DNA from: Nocardia speluncae NBRC 108251
GTDB lineage: Bacteria > Actinomycetota > Actinomycetes > Mycobacteriales > Mycobacteriaceae
DNA length: 64,000 nt
Assembly: GCF_001613245.1 (NCBI RefSeq)
Contig: NZ_BDBZ01000002.1
Location: 372,001-436,000, forward strand
Direction of reading: 5' to 3'
Position 1 is the stretch's first letter. Every line of letters starts with the position of its first letter. Below, one piece after another: positions 34,210 to 42,273 of the stretch. The position numbers and the translations under genes were made by a program. Below the pieces are notes generated by a model. It ran no database searches. It was given only the letters and a program-made list of their open reading frames with translations, and was not told the DNA's origin.

Positions 34210-34983
34210 ATGCGCACCGACGACGATTTCGTTGCCCACGTCGCCGACCGCCTGGCCGCTCTGCCCGGGGTAGTCGCCGTTTCGCTCGGCGGTTCCCGGG
34301 CGCAGGGCACACACGAACCGGACAGCGACTGGGATTTCGCCCTCTACTATCGCGACCATTTCGACCCGGCCGGCTTGCGCGCCGTCGGCTGGCCCGGTGA
34401 AGTGTCCGAACTCGGCTCTTGGGGCGGGGTCTTCAACGGCGGCGCCTGGCTGACCATCGACGGCCGCGCCGTCGATGTGCACTACCGCGATCTCACAGTG
34501 ATCGAGTACGAACTCGCCGAGGCCGAACAGGGCCGATTCCGCTGGGAGCCGCTGGCGTTCCATCTGGCGGGTATTCCCAGCTACCTGGTGGTGGGTGAGC
34601 TCGCCGTATCCCGGGTGTTACGCGGTGAGCTGCCGAAACCCGGGTTTCCGGAGGCGATGCGAACGGTGGCCCCGCCGATCTGGCGGCGACAGGCCGATCT
34701 CGGGCTGCGCTACGCCCGCGCTGCGTTTGCGCCACGCGGCCGGGTCACCGAAACCGCCGGCGCCCTGGCCACTGCGGCAATGCAGACGGCACACGCGATT
34801 CTGGCAGCTCGCGGCGAATGGGTGACCAACGAAAAGCGCCTGCTCGAAGGCGCCGGTCTGCGCGAGATGGACGCGATCATCGCCCGGTTGACCCCGGATC
34901 CGGATGTACTCGCGGAACAGATCGACGCCGCCCGGCAGATACTGGAAAGCGCCGAGACGCTCGAACCGGCCACCGGACACTGA
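34210..34983 (+). CDS. Pol-beta-type nucleotidyltransferase domain protein
   Basis: A 257-residue protein. The N-terminal nucleotidyltransferase fold has the signature LGGSRAQGTHEPDSDWD: G28-S29 and the metal pair D40-x-D42. The third carboxylate is probably in AVDVHYRD. The remaining half is helical. This architecture resembles aminoglycoside nucleotidyltransferases and related proteins of unknown target, and no specific resistance can be claimed. It lies 34 nt behind the TetR gene and may be co-transcribed with it. ATG 34210 follows GGAAGG. Confidence 0.8.
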   Translation: MRTDDDFVAHVADRLAALPGVVAVSLGGSRAQGTHEPDSDWDFALYYRDHFDPAGLRAVGWPGEVSELGSWGGVFNGGAWLTIDGRAVDVHYRDLTVIEYELAEAEQGRFRWEPLAFHLAGIPSYLVVGELAVSRVLRGELPKPGFPEAMRTVAPPIWRRQADLGLRYARAAFAPRGRVTETAGALATAAMQTAHAILAARGEWVTNEKRLLEGAGLREMDAIIARLTPDPDVLAEQIDAARQILESAETLEPATGH

Positions 34984-35197
34984 TTTCCGCAGGTGGGTGC
35001 TGCTGAACGTCCGCAGATAACGATGCGGTCTCTCCAAGATCGAACATCACAGCTTCGGTACCAATGGTCTTCCGGGTTGGGCACAGCGGCGTGTCGCCCC
35101 TAGGCTCGCTGAGGGCCGGATATCGGCCCGGACTGTCGCGGCTCGCCGGCTGCGCAACATCGGCCGAGTGACAACTAGACCCCGGAGAAGGATGAGG

Positions 35198-35689
35198 ATG
35201 AAAAAGATCGTCGTGACCGCCACCGCGGTTTTCCTGCCCCTCGTCTTCGCAGGCCCGGCCGTTTCCGAACCCACCCCGGTGGAACCGGGCCCGCCCGCCG
35301 CGGTACTCGCCGAACCGGTGGCCAGCGGTCCCTTGGGCACCACTTTCCCGATTCGCACGGGTGGCGATATGGCAGTGACGGTCCATCCGTCCGAGGCCGA
35401 GGTCGCGCCCCGCACGGAGAGGGGCTCAGTGCTCGTCTTCGATGTCAGCGCCGAACAGACCGCGGGTAAGCCCTACTTCCTGCCGACCCTGGACCTGCGG
35501 CTGATCACCACGAACGGCGATATGGTCTATCCGCTCGCCGGTGTTCCCGGTGAGTATCCCGGCGGGTTCGTGGAACCGGAACAGCCGCGCAACGGATTGG
35601 TTGCCTTCGAGCTCACCGAACAGCAGCAGCCCGAGGAGATCGTCTTCGCCACCAACGACGATTTCGTTCAGGGCGCCTGGACTCTCTGA
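35198..35689 (+). CDS. Secreted MPT63-like beta-sandwich protein (copy 1)
   Basis: A 163-residue exported protein. A Sec signal (MKKIVVTATAVFLPLVFAG, cleavage near AVSE) precedes a Pro-rich stretch and a ~110-residue beta domain (LGTTFPIRT...MAVTVHPSEAE...GSVLVFDVSAE...GLVAFELTEQQQPEEIVFATND). The pattern recalls the immunoglobulin-like MPT63/DUF1942 and DUF4352 proteins of mycolic-acid bacteria, with a C-terminal GAWTL. A paralogue follows at 36026. ATG 35198 is chosen for spacing to GGAGAAGG; ATG 35192 is possible. Function unknown. Confidence 0.78.
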   Translation: MKKIVVTATAVFLPLVFAGPAVSEPTPVEPGPPAAVLAEPVASGPLGTTFPIRTGGDMAVTVHPSEAEVAPRTERGSVLVFDVSAEQTAGKPYFLPTLDLRLITTNGDMVYPLAGVPGEYPGGFVEPEQPRNGLVAFELTEQQQPEEIVFATNDDFVQGAWTL

Positions 35690-36025
35690 CGACCCGCTCC
35701 GCCGGATATCTCCGTCGAACGGCCGCCGGACGCCTCGTCGGCGGGTACCTGCTGCGTGATGACAAGCCGGTCTGTCACGACGGGACATCATCAAGATCGA
35801 GTACTACGCCTTCGGCAAGATCACAGCCACCGGGTTCGGTCCGCCCGGGACAGGGCATACCCTCGCTGTAGGCTGTCCCGCACGCGTATGAGCGATTATG
35901 CGTAAGGCGTATGGCCGTGCGGTATCAGCGTTTCCAGGCGTCGCGGCGAGCCGGCCGGTTCGCCCGTCGGCCCGGAAATCGAGTAACCAGTGCCCGGTAG
36001 CGACCGAAACCGCGAAGGATGCACC
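35690..36025. other. Spacer between the two secreted paralogues
   Basis: 336 nt without a complete gene. One stretch in the + frame from 35784 encodes DIIKIEYYAFGKIT with typical high-GC codon choice but no start or continuation. It could be the remnant of a decayed gene or chance. Confidence 0.35.
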
Positions 36026-36517
36026 ATGAGAAAGCTGATCGCCGCATTCGCAATCGCCCTTCCAGCCCTGTCCGGAGCCCCGGCTGTGGCCGCTCCCGAC
36101 CCCGCCGAACCACCACCACCGCAGGTAGAGGTCCGCGCCGAGCAGCCCACCGAAGCGGTGCCACTGGGCACACCCATCCAGGTTCAGAGCGTGGGCGCCA
36201 TGGACATCACCGTCCGGGCATCCGATCAGGCCATGCCGCCTCGGATGAACGACGCGAGCGTTGTCGTCTATGACGTCGAGGTCGAAGCCCTGGGCGAAAC
36301 GGCAGGTATCGGCCCGTACGACCTGAACCTGGCCACCGCCGGCGGCGATAACCTCGGCGCGCTCGCCGATATCCCGGGCGGATTGCAGTTCGGGCTGCTG
36401 GATCCCGGCGAAATACGGCGCGGACTGGTGGCATTCGAACTGCCGCACGGACAGGAACCCGTGGCGATAGTCTTCGCAACCGGTAACGGCTACATCCAGG
36501 GCACCTGGGCTGCGTGA
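36026..36517 (+). CDS. Secreted MPT63-like beta-sandwich protein (copy 2)
   Basis: A 163-residue exported protein, paralogous to the one at 35198. The signal peptide MRKLIAAFAIALPALSGAPAVA is followed by a PAEPPPPQ linker and the same beta domain (PLGTPIQVQS...MDITVRASDQ...ASVVVYDVEVEA...GLVAFELPHGQEPVAIVFATGNGYIQGTWA). Both copies share the GLVAFEL and VFAT blocks and the closing GxW. The matched length and order suggest tandem duplication. The start ATG is preceded by GCGAAGGATG. Function unknown; it is likely in the cell envelope or medium. Confidence 0.78.
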   Translation: MRKLIAAFAIALPALSGAPAVAAPDPAEPPPPQVEVRAEQPTEAVPLGTPIQVQSVGAMDITVRASDQAMPPRMNDASVVVYDVEVEALGETAGIGPYDLNLATAGGDNLGALADIPGGLQFGLLDPGEIRRGLVAFELPHGQEPVAIVFATGNGYIQGTWAA

Positions 36518-36519
36518 GT

Positions 36520-36534
36520 CCGGGCCCTGCCCGG
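36520..36534. terminator. Short GC hairpin after copy 2
   Basis: CCGGGC and GCCCGG pair around CCT, 3 nt after the stop codon; flanking AGTC and GACT extend the dyad with a small bulge. It may terminate the secreted-protein genes and the convergent cobN. Confidence 0.5.
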
Positions 36535-36719
36535 GTCCTGACTACACGCTCACCACAAGGACTCGTCCGGTGCATGGATAATCCGGGTGGAGTCTTGCCG
36601 CGGATCCAGCGCACCGGACCCGCTTGCACGGCATCAGGAAGACCACGACCGAACCGGTGCCGGCGGTATCGGGCCTGCGTGCCGCAGACTGCGGTAGCCG
36701 CCTTCGACGGACCGGCCGG

Positions 36720-39700
36720 CTACTCCAATTCGCCCTCGGCCTCCAGGTAGATCTGACGCAACCGGTCCAAGGTTTCGGTATCCGGCTCGGCCCACATCTT
36801 CCGTTCGGCGGCTTCGAGCAGGCGTTCGGCGATACCGTGCAGCGCCCACGGATTGGACTGCTCCATGAACTTGCGGTTCGTCTCGTCGAAAACATAGCTT
36901 TCCGCGAGCTTCTCGTACATCCAGTCGGCGACCACATCGGTGGTGGCGTCGTAGCCGAACAGGTAGTCCACCGTGGCCGCCATCTCGAATGCGCCCTTGT
37001 AACCGTGGCGGCGCATGGCTTCGAGCCAGCGAGGATTCACCACGCGGGCGCGGAACACCCGGGTCGTTTCCTCCGAAAGGGTGCGGGTGCGTACCGAATC
37101 CGGGCGGGTGCTGTCACCGATATAGGCCTCCGGGTTCTTCCCGGTCAGCGCCCGCACAGTGGCGACCATTCCGCCGTGGTATTGGAAATAGTCGTCGGAA
37201 TCGGCGATATCGTGTTCGCGGGTATCGGTGTTCTTCGCGGCTACAGTGATCCGCCGGTAGGCGGTGCGCATATCGTCGGCCGCGGGGGCGCCGTCGAGGT
37301 CGCGGCCGTAGGCGTAACCACCCCAGGTGGTGTAGACCTGAGCGAGATCGTCATCGGTGCGCCAGCTCTTGGAATCGATGAGCTGCAGTAGGCCCGCGCC
37401 GTAGGTGCCCGGTTTCGAACCGAAGATACGGGTGGTGGCACGGCGTTCGTCGCCGTGCTCGGCCAGGTCCGAAAGCGTGTGGGCGCGAACGTAGTTGGAT
37501 TCCGCGGGTTCGTCGAGTGCGGCGACCAGGCGCACGGCATCGTCCAGCAGGGCCAGTACGTGCGGGAAGGCATCGCGGAAGAAACCGCTGATCCGGACGG
37601 TGACGTCGATCCGCGGCCGCCCCAGTTCGGCGAGGTCGACGACCTCGAGCGAGGTGACGCGGCGGCTCGCCTCGTCCCATACCGGGCGCACCCCGAGCAA
37701 TGCCAGCACCTCGGCGATATCGTCGCCGGAGGTGCGCATCGCGGAGGTACCCCAGACCGAAAGGCCCACCGAGCGTGGATACTCGCCGTGATCGGCCAGG
37801 TAGCGCTCCAGCAGCGAATCCGCCATGGCCCGCCCGGTCTCCCAGGCCAGCCGCGACGGAACCGCCTTCGGATCCACCGAGTAGAAGTTGCGGCCGGTGG
37901 GCAGGACATTGATCAGCCCGCGCAGCGGCGAACCGCTGGGACCGGCGGGAATGAAACCACCGTTGAGCGCGTGCAGGACACGGTCGATCTCGACCTCGGT
38001 CCCGCGCAGCCGCGGAACGACTTCCGTCGCGGCGAATCGCAGCACCGAAGCCACGGCATCCCGATCACCACCGGCTTCACCGAACAGGTTGCCGGCGAAC
38101 CGTTCGACGAGTTCGTCCACGGCCCCGGGTGACCATTCCGCGGCCTGGAGAGCCACCAGCAGTTCCCGGGCCCGCGATTCCACAGCGTCCACCCGATCGC
38201 GGGCTTCGTCACCGGATTCGCTGAGCCCCAGCGCTTCCCGCAGGCCCGGCACCGACATCTCGCCGCCCCACAGCTGCCGGGCACGCAACATGGCGAGCAC
38301 CAGATCGACCTCGCCCGCCCCCGCCGGCGCGCGGCCCAGGATGTGCAGGCCGTCGCGGATCTGCACATCCTTGATCTCGCACAACCAGCCGTCGACGTGC
38401 AGCAGCATATCGTCGAAGACCGCCTCGTCCGGGCGCTCGGCCAACCCCAGATCGTGGTCCATTTTCGCGGCACGCATCAGGGTCCAGATCTGCTGCCGGA
38501 TGGCAGGGAGTTTCGCCGGGTCGAGCGCGGAAATATTGGCGTGCTCATCGAGCAGTTGCTCGAGCCGGGAGATATCACCGTAGCTCTCCGCCCGAGCCAT
38601 CGGCGGAATCAGATGGTCCACCAGGGTGGCGTGCGCGCGGCGTTTGGCCTGCGTCCCTTCCCCGGGGTCGTTCACCAGGAACGGGTAGATCAGCGGCAGA
38701 TCACCGAGCGCCGCATCGGTGCCGCACGCGGCCGACATCCCCAGTGTCTTACCCGGCAGCCATTCCAGGTTGCCGTGTTTACCGAGATGCACCATCGCGT
38801 CGGCACCGAAACCGCCCGATTCGATATCGGTGGACAGCCAGCGGTAGGCGGCGAGGTAGTGGTGGCTGGGCGGGAGGTCGGGGTCGTGGTAGATGGCCAC
38901 CGGGTTTTCCCCGAACCCGCGGGGCGGCTGCACCATCAGCACGATATTGCCGAAACGCAGGGCCGCGATAACGATTTCGCCGCGCGGATCGGCGGAGGTG
39001 TCCACATACAGCCCGCCGGGCGGCGGGCCCCATGCCTCGACCACGGCCTCGCGCAGTTCGGCGGGCAAGGTCTCGAACCACGCGGTGTACACCTGGGCGC
39101 CGATCCGGATGGGGTTGCCCTCCAGCTGTTCGGCGGTGAGCCAGTCGGGGTCCTGGCCACCGGCGGCGATCAGGGCGTGCATGAGCGCGTCGCCGTCGCC
39201 TTCCTCGAGGCCGGGAACCTCGCCTGCCGTGCCGAGATCATATCCGGCCGCGCGGAGCTCACCGAGCAGGGCGATCGCGCTGGCCGGGGTGTCCAGACCG
39301 ACGGCGTTCCCGATCCGGGCGTGTTTGGTCGGGTAGGCGGAGAGCATGAGCGCCAGCCGTTTCCGCTCGGCCGGGATGTAACGCAGCCGGGCGTGCCGGA
39401 CCGCGATCCCCGCGACCCGGGCGGCGCGTTCGGGGTCGGGCACATAGGTGGACAATCCGTCGGCGTCGAACTCTTTGAAGGAGAACGGCACGGTGATGAT
39501 ACGTCCGTCGAATTCCGGCACCGCGACCTGCGTCGCGACGTCCAGCGGGGACAGACCGTCGTCGTTCACCTCCCATTGGGCGCGGCCGCCGGTCAGGCAC
39601 AGGCCCTGCAGAATCGGTACGTCGAGTTCGGCGAGCGCGCCGATATCCCAGGCTTCGTCGTCGCCGCCCGCCGAGGCGGTGGCCGGTTTGGTCCCGCCCG

Positions 39701-40352
39701 CCGCCAGCACCGTGACCACCAGTGCGTCGGACTGCCGGAGGGTGTCGAGCAGTTCCGGTTCGGCCGTGCGCAGCGACGCACAGTAGATCGGCAGCGGTAC
39801 CGCCCCGGCATCCTCGATCGCGGTGCACAGGGTATCGATATAGCCGGTGTTCCCTGCCAGATGCTGGGCCCGGTAGTAGACGACGCCGACCGTGGGTTTC
39901 TCGGCCACCCGCCCGGGATAGCGCGCGGCGCGGTCGAGTCGGCCCCAGCTGGGCAACTGTACAGGCGGTTCGAATCCGTGTCCGGTGAGCAGGACGGTAT
40001 CGGACAGGAAGTTGTGCAACTGCCGCAGGTTCTGCGGGCCACCGGCCGCGAGATAGTTGTGGGCATCGGCGGCCACACCGACCGGGACGGTGGAGCATTC
40101 CATGAGTTCGGCGTCGGGCGCCATCTCCCCACCGACGGCCACTACAGGAAGGCCGCTGTCACGCAGCGCGGCCAGTCCGTCCTCCCAGGCGCGTTTGCCG
40201 CCGAGGATGCGCACGATCACCAGCTCCGCCCCGTCGAGCAGGCCGGGCAGATCGTCCACCAGCAGGCGGGCCGGATTCCCCCACCGGTAGTCGGCGCCGC
40301 ACGCGCGTGCGCTGAGCAGATCGGTGTCGGAGGTGGACAGCAGCAGAATCAC
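36720..40352 (-). CDS. cobN: Cobaltochelatase subunit CobN
   Basis: The large subunit (1210 residues) of the ATP-dependent aerobic cobaltochelatase, which inserts Co2+ into hydrogenobyrinic acid a,c-diamide together with CobS/CobT-like or ChlI/D-like partners. Typical CobN/BchH-family blocks are present: YYRAQHLAGNTGYIDTL near residue 185, MVHLGKHGNLEWLPGKTLG in the middle, PTGRNFYSVDP, and SLEVVDLAELGRPRIDVTVRISGFFRDAFP. The length matches the family. The GTG start follows AGGAAGG and is under a cobalamin riboswitch. M. tuberculosis Rv2062c is the positional equivalent. No small chelatase subunits are in the window. Confidence 0.96.
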   Translation of the reverse strand: MILLLSTSDTDLLSARACGADYRWGNPARLLVDDLPGLLDGAELVIVRILGGKRAWEDGLAALRDSGLPVVAVGGEMAPDAELMECSTVPVGVAADAHNYLAAGGPQNLRQLHNFLSDTVLLTGHGFEPPVQLPSWGRLDRAARYPGRVAEKPTVGVVYYRAQHLAGNTGYIDTLCTAIEDAGAVPLPIYCASLRTAEPELLDTLRQSDALVVTVLAAGGTKPATASAGGDDEAWDIGALAELDVPILQGLCLTGGRAQWEVNDDGLSPLDVATQVAVPEFDGRIITVPFSFKEFDADGLSTYVPDPERAARVAGIAVRHARLRYIPAERKRLALMLSAYPTKHARIGNAVGLDTPASAIALLGELRAAGYDLGTAGEVPGLEEGDGDALMHALIAAGGQDPDWLTAEQLEGNPIRIGAQVYTAWFETLPAELREAVVEAWGPPPGGLYVDTSADPRGEIVIAALRFGNIVLMVQPPRGFGENPVAIYHDPDLPPSHHYLAAYRWLSTDIESGGFGADAMVHLGKHGNLEWLPGKTLGMSAACGTDAALGDLPLIYPFLVNDPGEGTQAKRRAHATLVDHLIPPMARAESYGDISRLEQLLDEHANISALDPAKLPAIRQQIWTLMRAAKMDHDLGLAERPDEAVFDDMLLHVDGWLCEIKDVQIRDGLHILGRAPAGAGEVDLVLAMLRARQLWGGEMSVPGLREALGLSESGDEARDRVDAVESRARELLVALQAAEWSPGAVDELVERFAGNLFGEAGGDRDAVASVLRFAATEVVPRLRGTEVEIDRVLHALNGGFIPAGPSGSPLRGLINVLPTGRNFYSVDPKAVPSRLAWETGRAMADSLLERYLADHGEYPRSVGLSVWGTSAMRTSGDDIAEVLALLGVRPVWDEASRRVTSLEVVDLAELGRPRIDVTVRISGFFRDAFPHVLALLDDAVRLVAALDEPAESNYVRAHTLSDLAEHGDERRATTRIFGSKPGTYGAGLLQLIDSKSWRTDDDLAQVYTTWGGYAYGRDLDGAPAADDMRTAYRRITVAAKNTDTREHDIADSDDYFQYHGGMVATVRALTGKNPEAYIGDSTRPDSVRTRTLSEETTRVFRARVVNPRWLEAMRRHGYKGAFEMAATVDYLFGYDATTDVVADWMYEKLAESYVFDETNRKFMEQSNPWALHGIAERLLEAAERKMWAEPDTETLDRLRQIYLEAEGELE

Positions 40353-40390
40353 AAGGGTGACCTTCCTGGGGTGACGCGCCCGTCGGGGTT

Positions 40391-40519
40391 CGGTGTGCTC
40401 GCCGGAGAGGGTCTGGCTGTGTCAGTGGCGCGACCGCACCGGAGTTCCACCGGTTTCCTCGTCACCCGTCGAGCGCTCGCATGGTATCGCGGCGGCCGAC
40501 CGGGTCCGTAGGCACACCG
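40391..40519 (-). promoter_or_regulatory. Cobalamin riboswitch upstream of cobN
   Basis: On the minus strand the region contains the conserved core GAGGAAACCGGTGGAACTCC, then GGTGCGGTCGCGCCACTG, then the B12-box AGCCAGACCCTCTCCGGC. The outer P1 helix is closed by CGGTGTGC (40512-40519) with GCACACCG (40391-40398). All parts lie in the order of the AdoCbl riboswitch family. It ends 38 nt before the cobN GTG, and the AGGAAGG ribosome-binding site lies in the expression platform, so control of translation is likely. It should switch cobN off when cobalamin is plentiful. Confidence 0.93.
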
Positions 40520-40643
40520 GACAGGCGAGTTCGTGGTCGGGTCGGAAGCCGCCGGTGGTTCCTGGGATTCGGTAGCCCAGACAGCGTCCCGCATGATTGC
40601 CAGATATTTGCCCGCGAGAAGTGAGCGAATTTAGAGGAATTCG

Positions 40644-40672
40644 TTGCGGGAAAATTGGACGCTTGCTATGTT
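40644..40672 (+). promoter_or_regulatory. Likely promoter of the tandem peptide genes
   Basis: TTGCGG (40644-40649) and TATGTT (40667-40672) are separated by 17 bp, a good vegetative-type arrangement, in a locally AT-rich stretch. It lies ~95 nt before the first peptide's ATG. Confidence 0.5.
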
Positions 40673-40767
40673 GCCTGGGTCACCATCGGCCGCACCGGCC
40701 GTGACCGCCCTCACGGCGTGCAGTCCACGACGGAGAGGGCGCTTCAACCCTCCGAAGGAGATTCACC

Positions 40768-40881
40768 ATGGGTTCGTTGAGCGATCTGCTCATGGCACTG
40801 ATTCCGGCTCTCGGATCGGCCGTAGCGGGCGACGGTCTCTTCGATGTGTTCCTCGGTTCACTCGAAGCCATCATCGCATGA
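40768..40881 (+). CDS. 37-residue acidic hydrophobic peptide (PorA/PorH-like?)
   Basis: A small gene with a strong GAAGGAG before its ATG. The peptide starts MGSLSDLLMALIPALGSAVA and ends in FDVFLGSLEAIIA. It has four acidic and no basic residues and alternates hydrophobic and small residues. There is no signal peptide. The same MGSL start recurs in the next gene. Corynebacterial PorA and PorH are likewise tandem, 45-57 residues, signal-less, amphipathic, O-mycoloylated on Ser and channel-forming. Ser3, Ser5, Ser17 and Ser31 would be candidate sites. I see no direct sequence identity, so the relation is a hypothesis supported by the mycolyltransferase next door. Confidence 0.72.
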   Translation: MGSLSDLLMALIPALGSAVAGDGLFDVFLGSLEAIIA

Positions 40882-40956
40882 TTCGCGACTGAGCAAACCA
40901 TTCATTCATCGGAATTCCGCCGGAATTCCGCTTTCCAGTGATACAAGGAGAAACAC

Positions 40957-41073
40957 ATGGGATCCCTCATGGAAATTCTGGGCATGGGCACCGCCAGCGC
41001 CGGTGGACTCGGCACCAGTCTGGTGAATGCCCTGGTCACACTCAGCGGTGGCACGCCCGCCCCCGGCAAGTAG
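40957..41073 (+). CDS. 38-residue hydrophobic peptide, second of tandem pair
   Basis: The second small gene, 75 nt after the first, with AAGGAG before ATG. The peptide starts MGSLMEILGMGTASAGGLGT, contains SLVNALVTLSGG and ends TPAPGK. It is almost neutral, with no signal peptide, and has a possible amphipathic helix. A strong 13-bp hairpin follows after 15 nt, which shows the two peptides form a short transcription unit of their own. It shares MGSL and general size with its neighbour. Possible partner subunit of a hetero-oligomeric envelope channel; function is inferred only. Confidence 0.72.
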   Translation: MGSLMEILGMGTASAGGLGTSLVNALVTLSGGTPAPGK

Positions 41074-41088
41074 ATCCGGGACCTGACG

Positions 41089-41120
41089 AGGGGTCCATCC
41101 GATATGACGGATGGACCCCT
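41089..41120 (+). terminator. Strong terminator after peptide pair
   Basis: AGGGGTCCATCCG (41089-41101) and CGGATGGACCCCT (41108-41120) are perfect 13-bp arms with a 6-nt loop, 15 nt after the stop codon of the second peptide. A very stable hairpin without T-tract. Confidence 0.82.
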
Positions 41121-41210
41121 CCGCCATGAGCCATGGCGTACCCCTGCATTCCGTCCGGCCAGGCGCGTTCCGCGGCCGGGCCTCCGCCGGACATTACTTC
41201 AGAGGCGCAA

Positions 41211-42236
41211 ATGAATTCACTCCTGCGGGGCCCCCGGCGGGCAGTTGTTCTGCTCGCTTCGGCTGCCCTCCTGTCACTCGGCACCGCGGCTACCACGACC
41301 GCCGATCCCGACGCGTCCATCGTCTCCCGCACACCCGGCACCGGACGCTCACTCGAGATCACGGTGCACTCCCCCTCCATGCAGCGCGATATCGCCCTCC
41401 AGGTGCTGCGACCGGCCGATACCCGAACGCCTGCGCCCACCCTTTACCTACTGAACGGCGCAGGTGGCGGTGAAGACGCCGCCAGCTGGTCGGCACAAAC
41501 CGATGCGGCCGGATTCTTCGCGGACAAACACGTGAATGTCGTTATTCCGCTGGAAGGCGCCTTCAGCTACTACACCGATTGGCAGCAGCCCGATGCCGGG
41601 TTGGCGGAAAAACTCGGGAACAACGGTCGCAATATGTGGGCGACCTTCCTCACCGAGGAGCTGCCACCGGTCGTCGATGCCGCCTTCGGAACCACCGGCG
41701 CCAATGCGATTGCCGGTATCTCGATGGCCGCGACCTCAGTTCTCGACCTCACCATCCGCGCGCCCGAACTGTATCGCGCTGCGGCCGCATACAGTGGCTG
41801 CGCAATGACCAGCGATCCACTGGGGCAGGCCTTCGTCACCTTGGTCGTCAGCCTGGGGGGCGGTGACTCCGAGAACATGTGGGGCCCGATCGGTGGTCCG
41901 GACTGGCAGGAGCACGACCCCTATTTGCAGGCCGACCGGCTCCCCGATATCCCTATGTACATCTCCAGCGGCAGCGGACTACCCGGCCTGCACGACACAG
42001 CGACGGACCCGCGGCTACGCGGGAACGAGAAGATGCTGTGGAACCAGCTGCTGGTCGGCGGCGGGATCGAGGCCGCGGCCGATTACTGCACCCGCGCACT
42101 ACAGCAGCGCACCCACGAGCTGGGCCGCACCGATATCGTCTTCGAGCTGCGACCGTCCGGGACTCATTCCTGGGGGTACTGGGAGGACGATCTGCATCGT
42201 TCCTGGCCACTGCTGGCCGCGGCGCTGGGTACCTGA
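41211..42236 (+). CDS. Antigen 85-like mycolyltransferase
   Basis: A 341-residue secreted alpha/beta hydrolase of the antigen 85 family, which transfers mycolic acids to trehalose, arabinogalactan or, in some corynebacterial members, to proteins. The signal peptide is MNSLLRGPRRAVVLLASAALLSLG, cleaved near TTTADP. The nucleophile is Ser171 in GISMAATS, the Ag85 motif. The His is H319 in GTHSWGYW, again the Ag85 signature. ATG 41211 follows AGAGG. It comes directly after the peptide pair and before the convergent WS/DGAT. The target (glycolipid or peptide) cannot be told from sequence. Confidence 0.9.
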   Translation: MNSLLRGPRRAVVLLASAALLSLGTAATTTADPDASIVSRTPGTGRSLEITVHSPSMQRDIALQVLRPADTRTPAPTLYLLNGAGGGEDAASWSAQTDAAGFFADKHVNVVIPLEGAFSYYTDWQQPDAGLAEKLGNNGRNMWATFLTEELPPVVDAAFGTTGANAIAGISMAATSVLDLTIRAPELYRAAAAYSGCAMTSDPLGQAFVTLVVSLGGGDSENMWGPIGGPDWQEHDPYLQADRLPDIPMYISSGSGLPGLHDTATDPRLRGNEKMLWNQLLVGGGIEAAADYCTRALQQRTHELGRTDIVFELRPSGTHSWGYWEDDLHRSWPLLAAALGT

Positions 42237-42273
42237 TTCCGGGTCCGCGGGGCGGTATCCGGAAACCCGGCCC

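Noticed and set aside
38343..40511. Long open frame on the + strand opposite cobN
   Set aside because: The minus-strand cobN product is unmistakable. The opposite frame is Arg/Gln/Gly-rich with no family pattern, a normal shadow in high-GC DNA.
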